Shown: positions 33,576 through 42,167, counted from the first letter of the stretch. The stretch: DNA of 64,000 bases from Hymenobacter daecheongensis DSM 21074 (GCF_900141805.1 NZ_FQYN01000001.1:124001-188000); one strand, 5' to 3'. A program made the numbers and translations. Notes: generated by a model from the letters alone, not told the origin.

Positions 33576-34337
33576 TTAGGCAGCCGGAGAAATGGGTTGA
33601 AAGTAAAAGTCAGCCGTGACGTGGCTTTCCAGCTGGGCCGCAGTGCAGGGCTCCAGCTCCAAACGCGCCGACAGCACAAATGGTTTGTAGCCCAGCCCGG
33701 CCAGCAGCGCCACCACGGCGCGGCGGTTTTCGAGGCCGTTCAGCTCCGTCTGAATCAGGGGGCGGAAGCGGCGCAGCGTGGCCTGCATGTTTTCGAACAC
33801 CACCGACTCGAAGCCTTCCACGTCGCACTTCACGAAGTCGAGGCGGGGCAGGTCGGCCAGCAGCTCATCGGGGCGGCGCATGGGCACATCGTAGGTGCGG
33901 GCGTAGGTTTCGGTGGTGCTGCTGGCGGCCACTTTGGTCATGCCGTGGTGCAGCAGGCCGTCGCGCTCGGGCGTGCCCATCTGCACGGTGGTGTTTTCAG
34001 CGCCCAGCGCGTAGGGCAAAAGCGTAAGGTTATCGATGCTGCTCAGCTTCACATTGTCCTGCCAGATGGCCTGAAACTGCGGAATGGGCTCCACCGCCAG
34101 CACCTTGCCCTGGGGCCCCGCCAGCCGCGACAGCGCCACGGAGTAATACCCCAGGTTAGCCCCAATATCGAGGCAGATAAAGCCCGGCCGAATGATGCGC
34201 TGCAAGAAAAACAGCTCCGGGTACTTCTGCCGGCCCCAGCCCGCCCCCACCAGCCGCAGATACACGCGGCTCACGAAGCGGATGTAGCGCTCGAAGCCAA
34301 GCGTGCGGACCAGAAGTTTGCGGAGCTGTTTCATCAT
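33576..34337 (-). CDS. FkbM family methyltransferase
   Basis: A 253-residue class I SAM methyltransferase. FICLDIGANLGYYSVALSRL forms the nucleotide loop, KVLAVEPIPQ the acidic end of strand 2, and VKCDVEGFE the FkbM motif; DVPMRRPDELL is the usual region in between. FkbM proteins O-methylate sugars or natural products. The surrounding genes do not tell the substrate. Start MMKQLRKLL at 34337. Confidence 0.88.
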   Translation of the reverse strand: MMKQLRKLLVRTLGFERYIRFVSRVYLRLVGAGWGRQKYPELFFLQRIIRPGFICLDIGANLGYYSVALSRLAGPQGKVLAVEPIPQFQAIWQDNVKLSSIDNLTLLPYALGAENTTVQMGTPERDGLLHHGMTKVAASSTTETYARTYDVPMRRPDELLADLPRLDFVKCDVEGFESVVFENMQATLRRFRPLIQTELNGLENRRAVVALLAGLGYKPFVLSARLELEPCTAAQLESHVTADFYFQPISPAA

Positions 34338-34489
34338 GAGGCTGCAAAGATGCCGGAAAGCGGGGAAATGAGAGGCAGGCGGCTGCCTTTGAGGCGGTGC
34401 GCCAGGGAAGCTCTTTTGGCAGCGGGCTTCTCATATTGGTCATATACCAGACTGCTTTGCGCAGCCCCCACAAAAAAATCCGGCGGGGC

Positions 34490-34521
34490 TTGCGCGTTGT
34501 TTCGCCATCTGCCTATCTTTG
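34490..34521 (+). promoter_or_regulatory. tRNA-Thr promoter, TTG-N21-TATCTTTG
   Basis: TATCTTTG (34514-34521) with TTG (34490-34492) 21 bp upstream, 33 bp before the mature tRNA 5' end. Confidence 0.75.
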
Positions 34522-34554
34522 CAGCCCCGGCGAACGAGCGGTTCGGCGGCAAAT

Positions 34555-34627
34555 GCCTCTTTAGCTCAGCTGGTAGAGCAGCTCATTCGTAATGAGCAGG
34601 TCGTTGGTTCGAGTCCAATAAGAGGCT
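34555..34627 (+). tRNA. tRNA-Thr (anticodon CGT)
   Basis: 73 nt with acceptor stem GCCTCTT pairing with AAGAGGC, D arm TAGCTCAGCTGG, anticodon stem GCTCA/TGAGC with loop TTCGTAA, so anticodon CGU reading ACG, and T arm GTTGGTTCGAGTCCAAT. Discriminator U; CCA is not encoded. It stands alone, with its own promoter and terminator. Confidence 0.96.
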
Positions 34628-34636
34628 CATACTTTT

Positions 34637-34688
34637 AAGAAAAAGGGTCATGTAGTCTGCTAAGGCAGATTATATGACCCTTTTTCTT
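34637..34688. terminator. tRNA-Thr terminator, also facing nhaA
   Basis: A 15-bp stem (34637-34651 with 34674-34688) that includes AAAAAGGG/CCCTTTTT, so it can act in both directions between tRNA-Thr and the converging nhaA. Confidence 0.85.
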
Positions 34689-34699
34689 ATTTCCGCCTG

Positions 34700-36037
34700 C
34701 TACAAGGCCGGGTGATGCGCTGCCTCGGGTGCACTGCTGGCAGCCGTACGCAGCAACCCGTAGCCTACCAGCCCCGATATCAGCGAAGCGACCAGAATGG
34801 CCAATTTGGCTACCGGCTCCGTCGCCGAATGCTCGCCCAGCGCCAACAAGGTGATAAACAAGGACATGGTGAAGCCAATGCCACCCAGCGCCCCGGCTCC
34901 CCACAGTTGCTGCCACGTGACCCCGGACGGCAGCGTGGCCCAGCCCAGCCGCACCACGCCCCAGGCCATTGCCCCGATGCCTAGCGGCTTGCCCACCACC
35001 AAGCCCACCATAATACCCAGCCCGAGCGGCGAAAACAGCTCGCCAAACACCGAGGAATCAATTACCAGGCTGGTATTGGCGAAGGCAAACAGCGGCACAA
35101 TCCCGAAAGCCACCACCGAGTGCAGCCGCTGCTCCAGCTTCTGTGCCGGCGAGCTGATAGTATCGGAAAGGTGCTCCAGCTCTTCGCTGATGGTGCGCGG
35201 GTCGGCATCGGCGCCGTGGGCCTCGTCATCGAGGAAGCGCAGACGCGCCTCCAGCAGCCGCAGCAGCACGGGCCGCTCGTGGTTGATGCGCGCCGGTATG
35301 GCTACCGCTAGCAGCACCCCAGCCAGCGTAGCATGCACCCCCGATTCCAGCATGAAATACCAAAGAAGCAGGCCCAGCGGCATATACAGAAACAAACTGG
35401 TGGCTCCCAGCGCGTTCAGGGCCAGCAGCGCGGCCCAGGTGCCCAAGGCCAGATAAAGAAAGTGCAGATGCAGCTCCTGCGTGTAGAAGCCGGCAATGAC
35501 GAGGACGGCCCCCAGGTCATCGACGATGGCCAGCGCGGTGAGGAAAACCTTGATTCCTAGCGGCACTCGTGGCCCCAGCACCTGCAGCACGGCCAGGGAA
35601 AAGGCAATGTCGGTGGCCATGGGGATGCCCCAGCCGCCCGCCGTAGTGGTGCCCCGGTTGAAAAAGTAATACAGCAGCGCCGGCAGCAACATCCCCCCCA
35701 GCGCGCCGGCCATGGGCAACACCGCGTGGCGCACCGTCGAAAGTTCGCCTTCCATCACCTCACGCTTTATTTCCAGGCCTACGATCAGGAAAAACACGGT
35801 CATCAGGCCATCGTCAATCCAGTGCAGCAGACTTTTATCGAGCACAACGCTGGCAAAGGCAATGCGCAGGTGCTCATCCCACAGGGCCGGAAAGTAGCGC
35901 GCCGGGCCCCAGGAAGTATTGGCCAGCACCAGCGCCAGCACGGCGCTCAACATCAGCACGATGCCACCGGCGGCCTCTCGGCGAAAAAACTCGGAAAAGG
36001 GACGCACCAAAGGGCGAATGAGGCGGGCAACAGCCAT
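34700..36037 (-). CDS. nhaA: Na+/H+ antiporter NhaA
   Basis: A 445-residue NhaA with about 12 helices. Diagnostic motifs are the TM4 motif GGWGIPMATDIAFSLAVL, the ion-binding Asp pair in ALAIVDDLGAV, SGVHATLAGVLLA and GIGFTMSLFI. It exports sodium and imports protons to keep pH and salt balance. A loop with DDEAHGADADPRTISEEL is an acidic insert before the C-terminal half. ATG 36037 gives the usual start MAVARLIRP. Confidence 0.96.
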   Translation of the reverse strand: MAVARLIRPLVRPFSEFFRREAAGGIVLMLSAVLALVLANTSWGPARYFPALWDEHLRIAFASVVLDKSLLHWIDDGLMTVFFLIVGLEIKREVMEGELSTVRHAVLPMAGALGGMLLPALLYYFFNRGTTTAGGWGIPMATDIAFSLAVLQVLGPRVPLGIKVFLTALAIVDDLGAVLVIAGFYTQELHLHFLYLALGTWAALLALNALGATSLFLYMPLGLLLWYFMLESGVHATLAGVLLAVAIPARINHERPVLLRLLEARLRFLDDEAHGADADPRTISEELEHLSDTISSPAQKLEQRLHSVVAFGIVPLFAFANTSLVIDSSVFGELFSPLGLGIMVGLVVGKPLGIGAMAWGVVRLGWATLPSGVTWQQLWGAGALGGIGFTMSLFITLLALGEHSATEPVAKLAILVASLISGLVGYGLLRTAASSAPEAAHHPAL

Positions 36038-36267
36038 AGGGAAAAAGCTAAATAAAACTCGACCGGGGCTCTGGCCGAAAATGGAAGCAGGCGCTTTTAC
36101 CGCCCGGTCCGGGCACTGGCGGCTTTGCCCGGCACCCGCAAGCGACAAGGCCGTTACCGAAGTGGGCTTCGTTTGCCAAAGCGGTAGTAAGGTAGCGCAT
36201 GCAGGCTGAATTGGCCGGTTCTCTGCCTACGAAGCTGTTTGAGTTAGTTTGGGCAACCTCTAGAAAG

Positions 36268-36356
36268 TCCTGCTGAGCCTGTCGAAGTATCTCTACCACG
36301 CCGTTTGGTTAGCATGGCAACGAAGCGGTAATGATGCTTCGACAAGCTCAGCAGGA
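36268..36356. repeat. 24-bp imperfect inverted repeat in the nhaA/PAP2 gap
   Basis: 36268-36291 and 36333-36356 match with two mismatches; core TCCTGCTGAGC and TGTCGAAG. It resembles the GTCATCCTGAGC elements in general design. The gap 36038-36488 between divergent genes holds nothing else besides the TACCTTGC element. Confidence 0.8.
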
Positions 36357-36456
36357 GGTTCGTGATTAATTCAAATAGCTTCTAAAAACCTTTCAAGAAA
36401 CGGGAGCCCGCCGAGGCTGCTCAATGCAGCGCCCTGGAGCCTTATGACCAAAGCCG

Positions 36457-36464
36457 TACCTTGC
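36457..36464 (+). promoter_or_regulatory. Candidate -7 element TACCTTGC
   Basis: One mismatch to TAnnTTTG (last positions), 24 bp before ATG 36489; supports that start over the in-frame ATG at 36444. Confidence 0.35.
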
Positions 36465-36488
36465 GGCCTGGTTTATTTTCCTGGCTCT

Positions 36489-37298
36489 ATGCGTATTTCT
36501 TTCCCCAGCTTGCTGGTTGCTCTGCTACTTCAGCTGGCTCCGCTCAGTCCGGCAGCGGCGCAGGTGGCGGCCCCCACCGATACCACTCATAAATACCAGA
36601 CCCCGGCGGGACCGGTAGCGCCCAAGCCCTGGTACAAGGGCAAGCTGGTGCGGGCCAGCGTCGTGCCGGCTCTGCTGATCGGCTATGGAGCCTATACGTT
36701 TGATGGCGGCGGTTTCTATACCAATCAGAACGCTAACCGCGACATTCACCGCCTGTTTCCCACCTACCGCACCAAGCTGGACAACCTGCTGATTTTCGCG
36801 CCTTATTTTGAGCTGGGAGCTGTGGCGCTGGCGGGCGTCGAATCGCGCAACGACCGGCTGAACATTGGCTTGGTCATTCTGAAAAGCGAGGCGCTGATGC
36901 TGACCTCCGTATTCGCCATCAAGCACCTGACCCGCGAAACCCGTCCCGACGGCTCCGATAATCTCTCGTTTCCGTCGGGCCATACGGCGCAGGCGTTTCT
37001 GGCCGCCAGCATCGTGCACACAGAATTCAAAGACAAGAGTCAGTGGTACGGCATCGGCGCCTACACCATTGCCGGCAGCGTAGCCGCCCTGCGCATGATC
37101 AACACCAAGCACTGGCAGAGCGACGTGGTGGCCGGCGCGGGCATCGGCATCCTGTCGGCACACCTAGCCTACCTTTCGCACCGCAACCGCTGGGGCCGCA
37201 AGCCGCGTCTGCTCGATGGCACCAGCCTGGCCCCAACGTGGCAGCCCGGCGCGGGCGGTGGGCCGGGGCTCATCTTCACCTGGCGCCCCACCCGATAG
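36489..37298 (+). CDS. PAP2 family phosphatase (exported)
   Basis: A 269-residue exported or membrane-anchored protein of the type 2 phosphatidic acid phosphatase family. A signal sequence (1-25, ending AAAQ) is followed by weakly hydrophobic helices. The catalytic motifs are KHLTRETRP (motif 1), FPSGHTAQAF (motif 2) and NTKHWQSDVVAG (motif 3, with His and Asp). The family removes phosphate from lipid phosphates such as undecaprenyl pyrophosphate. Followed by a strong terminator. Confidence 0.9.
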   Translation: MRISFPSLLVALLLQLAPLSPAAAQVAAPTDTTHKYQTPAGPVAPKPWYKGKLVRASVVPALLIGYGAYTFDGGGFYTNQNANRDIHRLFPTYRTKLDNLLIFAPYFELGAVALAGVESRNDRLNIGLVILKSEALMLTSVFAIKHLTRETRPDGSDNLSFPSGHTAQAFLAASIVHTEFKDKSQWYGIGAYTIAGSVAALRMINTKHWQSDVVAGAGIGILSAHLAYLSHRNRWGRKPRLLDGTSLAPTWQPGAGGGPGLIFTWRPTR

Positions 37299-37359
37299 CA
37301 AGCGACTAGCACGTGATGCCGAAGCTGGTTTAGATGATTTCCCAAACCGCTTCCATTAC

Positions 37360-37396
37360 AAAAAAGGCCGGCTGCACTGGGCAGTCGGCCTTTTTT
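37360..37396. terminator. Bidirectional terminator
   Basis: AAAAAAGGCCGGCTGC (37360-37375) pairs with GCAGTCGGCCTTTTTT (37381-37396) with a G-T wobble and a short loop; between converging genes. Confidence 0.88.
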
Positions 37397-37426
37397 GCCT
37401 TTCTATCTGGGTTAAAACGCTACGGC

Positions 37427-38197
37427 CTACAGGTCGCTGCTGTAGTCGTCTTCGCCGAAGCCCGACGTTTTATCGGGGCGGGTGCTGCCGCTGCGGTAGC
37501 CGGAATCGGTGCCGGAGCTGCGGTAGTCGGTCACCGATTTGCCGGATTTGCTATCCGACGTGCCCCGTGCGGCCGAGTCGCCATAAGGGTTCTGGAACTT
37601 CTGGTCGGTGGTAGCTGCGGTGCCCGAGCCATAAGAGCCATACGAATGGCTGCGGTAGTCGGTAGCGGCCGAGCGGTAATCCGTGTTGGAGCGGTACTTC
37701 GATTTGGTGCTGCTCGGCTCCTTCGACTTCGAGCGCAAAGCCAGCCAGCTCAAACCGCTGACCAGCAGCGCCCCGCCTACCACTTTCTGGGTGGGGCTGA
37801 GCTTGTTGATCTGGTCCAGGGCTTTAGTGCCCAAATCTTTCACCGACTGCGGCAGCTGGTTGCTGCTTTCCAGCCAGGAAGATACGTTCATCCAGGATTG
37901 GGGCTGCCGGCCGTCAGCCTCTTTGGCCGAATCTGAGGAAGTACGGCTTTCCATGGTGTTGCGAGCCGACTGATCCTGGCTTGGGGTGCCGGGGCGCGTT
38001 GAAGCCTCGGGAGAAGTAGTGCGGGTAGCATCCTGCGAGCCAGTTGAAGCAGCCGACGATGTTTTGCTGCGGTCCGACTGGCTTTGCGAGGCGGAAGTAG
38101 CGGCCTGCGGAGTAGGGTTAGCAGCCGTCGATTTGTTAGTACCAGTAGATTGCGAAGAAGAGGCTCCGGGAGTGGGCTGATTTGGCTTGTTTTCCAT
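37427..38197 (-). CDS. Low-complexity single-pass protein with DYRS repeats, unknown function
   Basis: A 256-residue protein. Residues 1-100 are Ser/Thr/Gln/Pro-rich and disordered; about 100-130 is a helical stretch (SWLESSNQLPQSVKDLGTK); about 140-155 is a single hydrophobic segment (VVGGALLVSGLSWLALR); the rest is Ser/Tyr/Gly-rich with repeated DYRS and related motifs (TDYRSAA, TDYRSHS, TDYRSSG, GYRSG). No signal peptide. Function unknown; the shape is that of a membrane-anchored, stress- or desiccation-type filler protein, which is a guess. Confidence 0.75.
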   Translation of the reverse strand: MENKPNQPTPGASSSQSTGTNKSTAANPTPQAATSASQSQSDRSKTSSAASTGSQDATRTTSPEASTRPGTPSQDQSARNTMESRTSSDSAKEADGRQPQSWMNVSSWLESSNQLPQSVKDLGTKALDQINKLSPTQKVVGGALLVSGLSWLALRSKSKEPSSTKSKYRSNTDYRSAATDYRSHSYGSYGSGTAATTDQKFQNPYGDSAARGTSDSKSGKSVTDYRSSGTDSGYRSGSTRPDKTSGFGEDDYSSDL

Positions 38198-38555
38198 GGC
38201 AAATACGTGGTTGTAAGTACGAAAGAACTCCGCGGCAGCTCTGCCGGGTGTCTCCCCTATTCGTAAAGCAGCCGGCTGGGGTTACAAATTGGTTCGGGTT
38301 TTTGTGCAACCCGTCCGCAAAATTTTCTACTGCTGCCCGGTAGGGTAGCGCTGATTATTGAGCCGGATTCTCGGCAATGCACACATTGGCGGCCAGCGGC
38401 TGGCCGCTTTACTGGGCTTTGGGCCGAGCGGCGTCATTAGCCGTAGCTGGGCGCTTAACTAAACCAGCGCTGAGCTTGTTGGCGGTCTACTTTCTGCCGT
38501 GCCGCCATCCCAGCCCAAAACAGGCAACGGCTTTTTTCAGCCCTTTTTGTTTCTC
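38198..38555. other. Gap between divergent genes, no gene seen
   Basis: No feature recognised apart from a weak -7-like TACTTTCT (38488) ahead of the SDR gene. Confidence 0.5.
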
Positions 38556-39290
38556 ATGAGCAAGCGTTTTCAGGATAAAGTATGCCTCGTTACGGGGGGC
38601 ACTTCCGGCATTGGCCGGGCCGTTGCCGGGCAGCTGGGCCGCGAGGGCGGGCGCGTGGCCGTGCTGGGCCGCAACGCGCCGGAGGGCCGCGAAGTGGTGC
38701 GGGAAATAGAAGCCGCGGGCGGCGAGGCCGTCTTCATCCGGACTGATGTGGGCAAGGACGCGCAGCTGCGCAATGCCGTGGACCGCATCCTGGCCCGGTG
38801 GCAGCGCATTGATGTGCTCATCAACGATGCGGCCATGATGACCTTCACCCCCATTCTCAAGCTCGACCCCAAAGAGTGGGACCAGTTGATGACGGTGAAC
38901 GTGCGGGCGCTGTTCCGGCTGTGCCAGCTGTGCCTGCCGCACATGCAGGGCGGCAGCATCGTCACCATCAGCTCGGTGCACGCCCACCAGACTACGCCCA
39001 ATGTGGTGCCCTATGCAGCCAGCAAGGGCGCAATGGAAGCCTTCGTGCGCGGCATCAGCCTCGAAATTCCCCACACCCAGGCCCGCATCAACGCCGTAGC
39101 GCCCGGTGCCGTGGATACGCCCATGCTCTGGGAAAACCCGAACGTGAAAAGCGGCAAGGAGGAAATAACCGGCCAAGTGGGCACCCCCGCCGAGTTGGCC
39201 GCCGCCATCTGCTTCCTGGCCTCGCCGGAAGCCAATTTCATCAACGGCACCACCCTAGTAGTAGACGGCGGCCGCCTGGCGGCGCTGTGA
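38556..39290 (+). CDS. SDR family oxidoreductase
   Basis: A 244-residue short-chain dehydrogenase/reductase. The cofactor motif TGGTSGIG is at residues 13-20, NDAA follows strand 4, SSVHAH carries the catalytic Ser and YAASK (Tyr153, Lys157) the active-site pair; the end is DGGRLAAL. Substrate and NAD/NADP choice are not clear from the sequence; an Arg (LGRNAP) after strand 2 hints at NADP. ATG 38556 chosen because the family starts about ten residues before TGG. Confidence 0.92.
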   Translation: MSKRFQDKVCLVTGGTSGIGRAVAGQLGREGGRVAVLGRNAPEGREVVREIEAAGGEAVFIRTDVGKDAQLRNAVDRILARWQRIDVLINDAAMMTFTPILKLDPKEWDQLMTVNVRALFRLCQLCLPHMQGGSIVTISSVHAHQTTPNVVPYAASKGAMEAFVRGISLEIPHTQARINAVAPGAVDTPMLWENPNVKSGKEEITGQVGTPAELAAAICFLASPEANFINGTTLVVDGGRLAAL

Positions 39291-39292
39291 AG

Positions 39293-39434
39293 TGGTGAGA
39301 TAGTGAGATAGTGAGATAGTGAGATGGTGAGATGGTGAGTTTGATGGTGAGTTTGCGCATCTGGCGCAAGTGGCGCAGTTAGCGCAAAACCGAACATCAA
39401 ACTCACCATCTCACTATTTCACCATTTCACTATC
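39293..39434. repeat. Inverted simple-word repeat (8-bp word GTGAGATA)
   Basis: After the SDR stop the plus strand runs GTGAGATA three times, then GTGAGATG twice, then GTGAGTTTG. Directly after (and including) the stop of the converging gene the minus strand runs GTGAGATA, GTGAAATG, GTGAAATA, GTGAGATG, GTGAGTTTG. The TGA stop of the minus-strand gene is part of its first word. The arms pair over about 45 bp. Confidence 0.9.
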
Positions 39435-39794
39435 TCACCGCCCCGGCGTGGGGTGGCGATTTTCTGGCGGGGGAAGTTGGCCGTTGGGGGCATAGAGGAG
39501 CGCGTCGCGCTCGGCGGCTTCGCGGGCGGCCACCTCGAAGGGAATATTGTAGTAGCCGTGCCGCACCCAGCCCAACAGGTAGCGCCACAGAAATCCGAAG
39601 CGGCCATACTGCTGAAACTGCCGGATGTGCTCCATCTCGTGGGCCACCCAGTGCGGGTCGCTCAAGAACTGCGCCCGCGTGGTGCCGCTCAGATGAATGC
39701 TGTTGCCCAGCACCATAGCCACGCTGCCGGCCTGCAGCTTGAGTCGGGCGAGGCGGGCGAGGGGCGAATTTTCGATAATGCGAGGCGGCTTCAT
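39435..39794 (-). CDS. Small HEXXH protein, putative metallopeptidase-like
   Basis: A 119-residue soluble protein with HEMEH at 52-56, a zinc-binding HEXXH motif, in WVAHEMEHIRQFQQYG; the motif and following Gln/Tyr residues recall DUF4157-type short metallopeptidase-like domains. The rest includes WRYLLGWVRHGYYNIPFEVAAREAAERDAL, given here as two pieces WRYLLGWVRHGYY and FEVAAREAAERD, where Glu may be the third zinc ligand (inference). No signal peptide, so cytoplasmic. The protein is short for a complete peptidase. Confidence 0.8.
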   Translation of the reverse strand: MKPPRIIENSPLARLARLKLQAGSVAMVLGNSIHLSGTTRAQFLSDPHWVAHEMEHIRQFQQYGRFGFLWRYLLGWVRHGYYNIPFEVAAREAAERDALLYAPNGQLPPPENRHPTPGR

Positions 39795-40108
39795 GGACAG
39801 AAAAACGGGGTGCGCATATACGACACTATTTCGGCAGGGGTTGCAAGCTCAACCTTAAATTTTCGATCAATTTATTTAACTATATAAAGAATATTGCCCG
39901 AAATCATGTCCGAAATTAGGACTCCTAACTTTTAAGTCCTTAGCTTTAACCTACGGCCGGGATAGAAACCTTCTCTTTTCGGCCGGAAGCGCGGCTAAAT
40001 CGACCGCTTTTTTTCGCCCCCAGGTTACGCCCAACCTATCGAGTAAAACAGTACGCTCCGGCCCTCCGGCCGCCCCCGGAAACCGATTTTGCCATCTAAC
40101 GACGGACA
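39795..40108. other. AT-rich gap, no gene seen
   Basis: AT-rich, with runs such as TTTATTTAACTATATAA near 39870-39890. No gene, hairpin or TAnnTTTG was recognised. It separates a minus-strand gene from the plus-strand NlpC gene, so it should hold both promoters. Confidence 0.5.
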
Positions 40109-40717
40109 ATGAAAAACAGTCTTCTGTATTGCCTCGCTGCCTCCTCGCTGGCCCTTTCCTTTTTCTTTGAGCATACCCCTGCTTCGTCCTCCGCTTCGCA
40201 AAGCGTGGCTCCCGTAGCCGCCGAAGCCTCTTTCCTCTCCGCCTTCAGCAGCAACGGCGACGACGACAAGCCCGCCACCACCCGCGATTCGCTCGCCTAC
40301 CATTACTACTCCCAGACGCTGGGCCTCAAGCTAGCCTTCAACGAGGATCAGAACCTGCTCCGCACCGTGACCGAGTGGATCGGTACCCCTTATAGCTACG
40401 GCAACAACTCCAAAAAGGGCACCGACTGCTCCGGTTTCGTGACTCGCGTATTTAAGGAAGTATACGGCGTAACGCTGCAGCGCAGCTCGCGCTCTATGTT
40501 TCAGAACGTGAAGCACGTAGCCAAAACCGAGATGCACAGCGGCGACCTGGTCTTCTTTCGCCGCGGCCCCGGCCAGCCCATCTACCACGTGGGCATCTAT
40601 CTGCAGGATGGCAAGTTTGCCCACTCGGCCTGCAATGGCGGCGTGATGGTCAGCTCGCTGAACCAGCCTTACTACCAGCGCAACTTCTACGCCGCCGGCC
40701 GCGTTGAAACCAACTAA
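40109..40717 (+). CDS. NlpC/P60 (C40) peptidase
   Basis: A 202-residue exported cell-wall hydrolase. A hydrophobic N-terminus (MKNSLLYCLAASSLALSFFF) acts as signal or anchor. The NlpC/P60 domain (about 88-195) has the catalytic Cys107 in GTDCSGFVTRVF, and the His in YHVGIYL; GDLVFFRRG is the usual segment between. Such enzymes cut the stem peptide (D-Glu to DAP) of peptidoglycan. Followed by a terminator. Confidence 0.92.
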   Translation: MKNSLLYCLAASSLALSFFFEHTPASSSASQSVAPVAAEASFLSAFSSNGDDDKPATTRDSLAYHYYSQTLGLKLAFNEDQNLLRTVTEWIGTPYSYGNNSKKGTDCSGFVTRVFKEVYGVTLQRSSRSMFQNVKHVAKTEMHSGDLVFFRRGPGQPIYHVGIYLQDGKFAHSACNGGVMVSSLNQPYYQRNFYAAGRVETN

Positions 40718-40744
40718 CCGGCCGCCAACCGTTGCCCAGAACAC

Positions 40745-40774
40745 GCCTCATTCATCCGAATGGGGCTTTTTTTT
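40745..40774 (+). terminator. Terminator after the NlpC/P60 gene
   Basis: GCCTCATTC (40745-40753) pairs with GAATGGGGC (40758-40766), including one G-T wobble, followed by T8 (40767-40774). Confidence 0.88.
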
Positions 40775-40848
40775 GGCCTGACGGGGCCGAAGCATAGCAT
40801 AAAACCTATTTTTAGCCGAGACAGTATAGCAGAGGCAGCCAGCGGCCT

Positions 40849-40856
40849 TATCTTGG
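40849..40856 (+). promoter_or_regulatory. Candidate -7 element TATCTTGG
   Basis: One mismatch to TAnnTTTG, 37 bp before ATG 40894. Confidence 0.35.
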
Positions 40857-40893
40857 GGCGCGCGGGCCGATTTTCTCAACTCTCTCCCTCCTC

Positions 40894-41679
40894 ATGGATA
40901 CTCAGAACCCCAAAGGTGAAAACGTAGCCTCCTCGGCTATTTTCAAAAAGTTTCTCGGCAAGGCCGAAGAATACATCAAGAAGCCGACGCGCCTGAAGCA
41001 GCTGCTGACCGATGCCTACCAGAAGGCCAGCGACAAGAAAGACGTAGGCAGCCTGGCCCACGAGGCCTGGGAAACCATGCAGACGCTGTTTCGCCTGATT
41101 CGCTCGTCGGCTTCGGGTGAGTATGCCGGGCTGCCCACGCCGACTATTGTGGCGGCCGTGGCCGTGGTTATTTACTTTCTGAGCCCCATCGACCTGATTC
41201 CGGACTTCATTCCGGTGCTGGGCCTGCTCGATGACATTGCGCTGGTAGCCTGGTTTTCCTCTACGGTGAAAGATGAGCTGGAGAAATTTACGGAATGGGA
41301 GAAAACCCACGTGAGCGTGGTGAGCAACCCCGACCACACGGCCACGGAAGCCACGTTTGCCTCCATGACCGACCAGAGCGCCAAAACCACCTCCCCCGCC
41401 GCTACCAGTCCCATAGCAGCCGCCAAGGCCACGGAAACCACCGAATCGGCGAAGCACGGAGCCACCACGGACCTGCATTCGGCCCCAAAGAAGCCTTCGG
41501 ATACGGATTCCGGCATTTCCTCGCCCGATAGCAGCAACCCGAACCCCAGCCGCACCGGCCCCACCGATCCGGCCCCCAAAACCGACGTAGCGCCCCACGC
41601 CGATGTGGCCGCCAACACCACCGACAGCAGCCGCACCCGCCACGACGGCGCAGCCGATACCGGCGGCAACGTGCGGTAG
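40894..41679 (+). CDS. YkvA (DUF1232) protein with long disordered tail
   Basis: A 261-residue protein. The N-terminal half has helices and then the DUF1232 core YFLSPIDLIPDFIPVLG followed by LLDDIALVAWF (about 95-125), which may be membrane-associated. The C-terminal 110 residues are Ser/Thr/Pro/Asp-rich and probably disordered; YkvA proteins are usually much shorter (about 100-150). Function unknown. A strong terminator follows. Confidence 0.85.
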   Translation: MDTQNPKGENVASSAIFKKFLGKAEEYIKKPTRLKQLLTDAYQKASDKKDVGSLAHEAWETMQTLFRLIRSSASGEYAGLPTPTIVAAVAVVIYFLSPIDLIPDFIPVLGLLDDIALVAWFSSTVKDELEKFTEWEKTHVSVVSNPDHTATEATFASMTDQSAKTTSPAATSPIAAAKATETTESAKHGATTDLHSAPKKPSDTDSGISSPDSSNPNPSRTGPTDPAPKTDVAPHADVAANTTDSSRTRHDGAADTGGNVR

Positions 41680-41700
41680 CATCCGGCTTTCGTAAGACAT

Positions 41701-41738
41701 AAAAAAAGGCCCGCAACTGAAGTTGCGGGCCTTTTTTT
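41701..41738. terminator. Bidirectional terminator
   Basis: AAAAAAAGGCCCGCAACT (41701-41718) is the exact reverse complement of 41721-41738, separated by GA; between converging genes. Confidence 0.92.
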
Positions 41739-41765
41739 ATGCCTGTGGCTAAGTATGCACGGAGA

Positions 41766-42044
41766 CTAAGCGGCGCGGTTGTGCTCCAGCTCGGGCGTGT
41801 GCGAGGAAACGTAGTTCACGAAATCTCCCACCGTGCTCAGGGGCACTTCGTCGGGGATGGTGATGTGAAAGCTGCGCTCCAACTCCAGGATAATATCCAC
41901 TACATCAAGCGTATCGAAGCCCAGCTCACGGCTCAGGCTGCTGCCGGCACGCAGGCGCGCCGGCTTGATGGCCTTGCGCTTGCTGATGATGCGCACTACT
42001 TGTTGTGCGATGGATTTAGGGGCGGAAGTCGTTGAGGAAATCAT
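41766..42044 (-). CDS. Acyl-carrier-like protein with Thr at the phosphopantetheine site
   Basis: A 92-residue protein with the four-helix ACP pattern: SSLSRELGFDTLDVVDIILE corresponds to the helix 2 start, then LERSFHITIPDEVPLSTVGDFVNYV. The attachment triplet reads D-T-L with Thr45 (ACG, 41910-41912) where ACPs have D-S-L. The Ser is where 4'-phosphopantetheine is attached by ACP synthase. So it may be unmodified, weakly modified or act as a structural ACP homolog. The main fatty acid ACP is not in the window. It does not seem to belong to the neighbouring operon. Confidence 0.85.
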   Translation of the reverse strand: MISSTTSAPKSIAQQVVRIISKRKAIKPARLRAGSSLSRELGFDTLDVVDIILELERSFHITIPDEVPLSTVGDFVNYVSSHTPELEHNRAA

Positions 42045-42167
42045 GCAAGGGAACGACAGAATGAGGGTAAAATTGCGGCGCGGGGCCGGACGGCAGCCAG
42101 CTTTCCGTGCCCGTTCGGGCAGATGAGCCTGAAGTTGGCACGAAGGGTTGCAAGCCGCCAGAAAAAA

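Noticed and set aside
34555..34688. tRNA as an integration site for a mobile element
   Set aside because: The tRNA is followed at once by its terminator and nhaA; no integrase and no repeated 3' end were seen.
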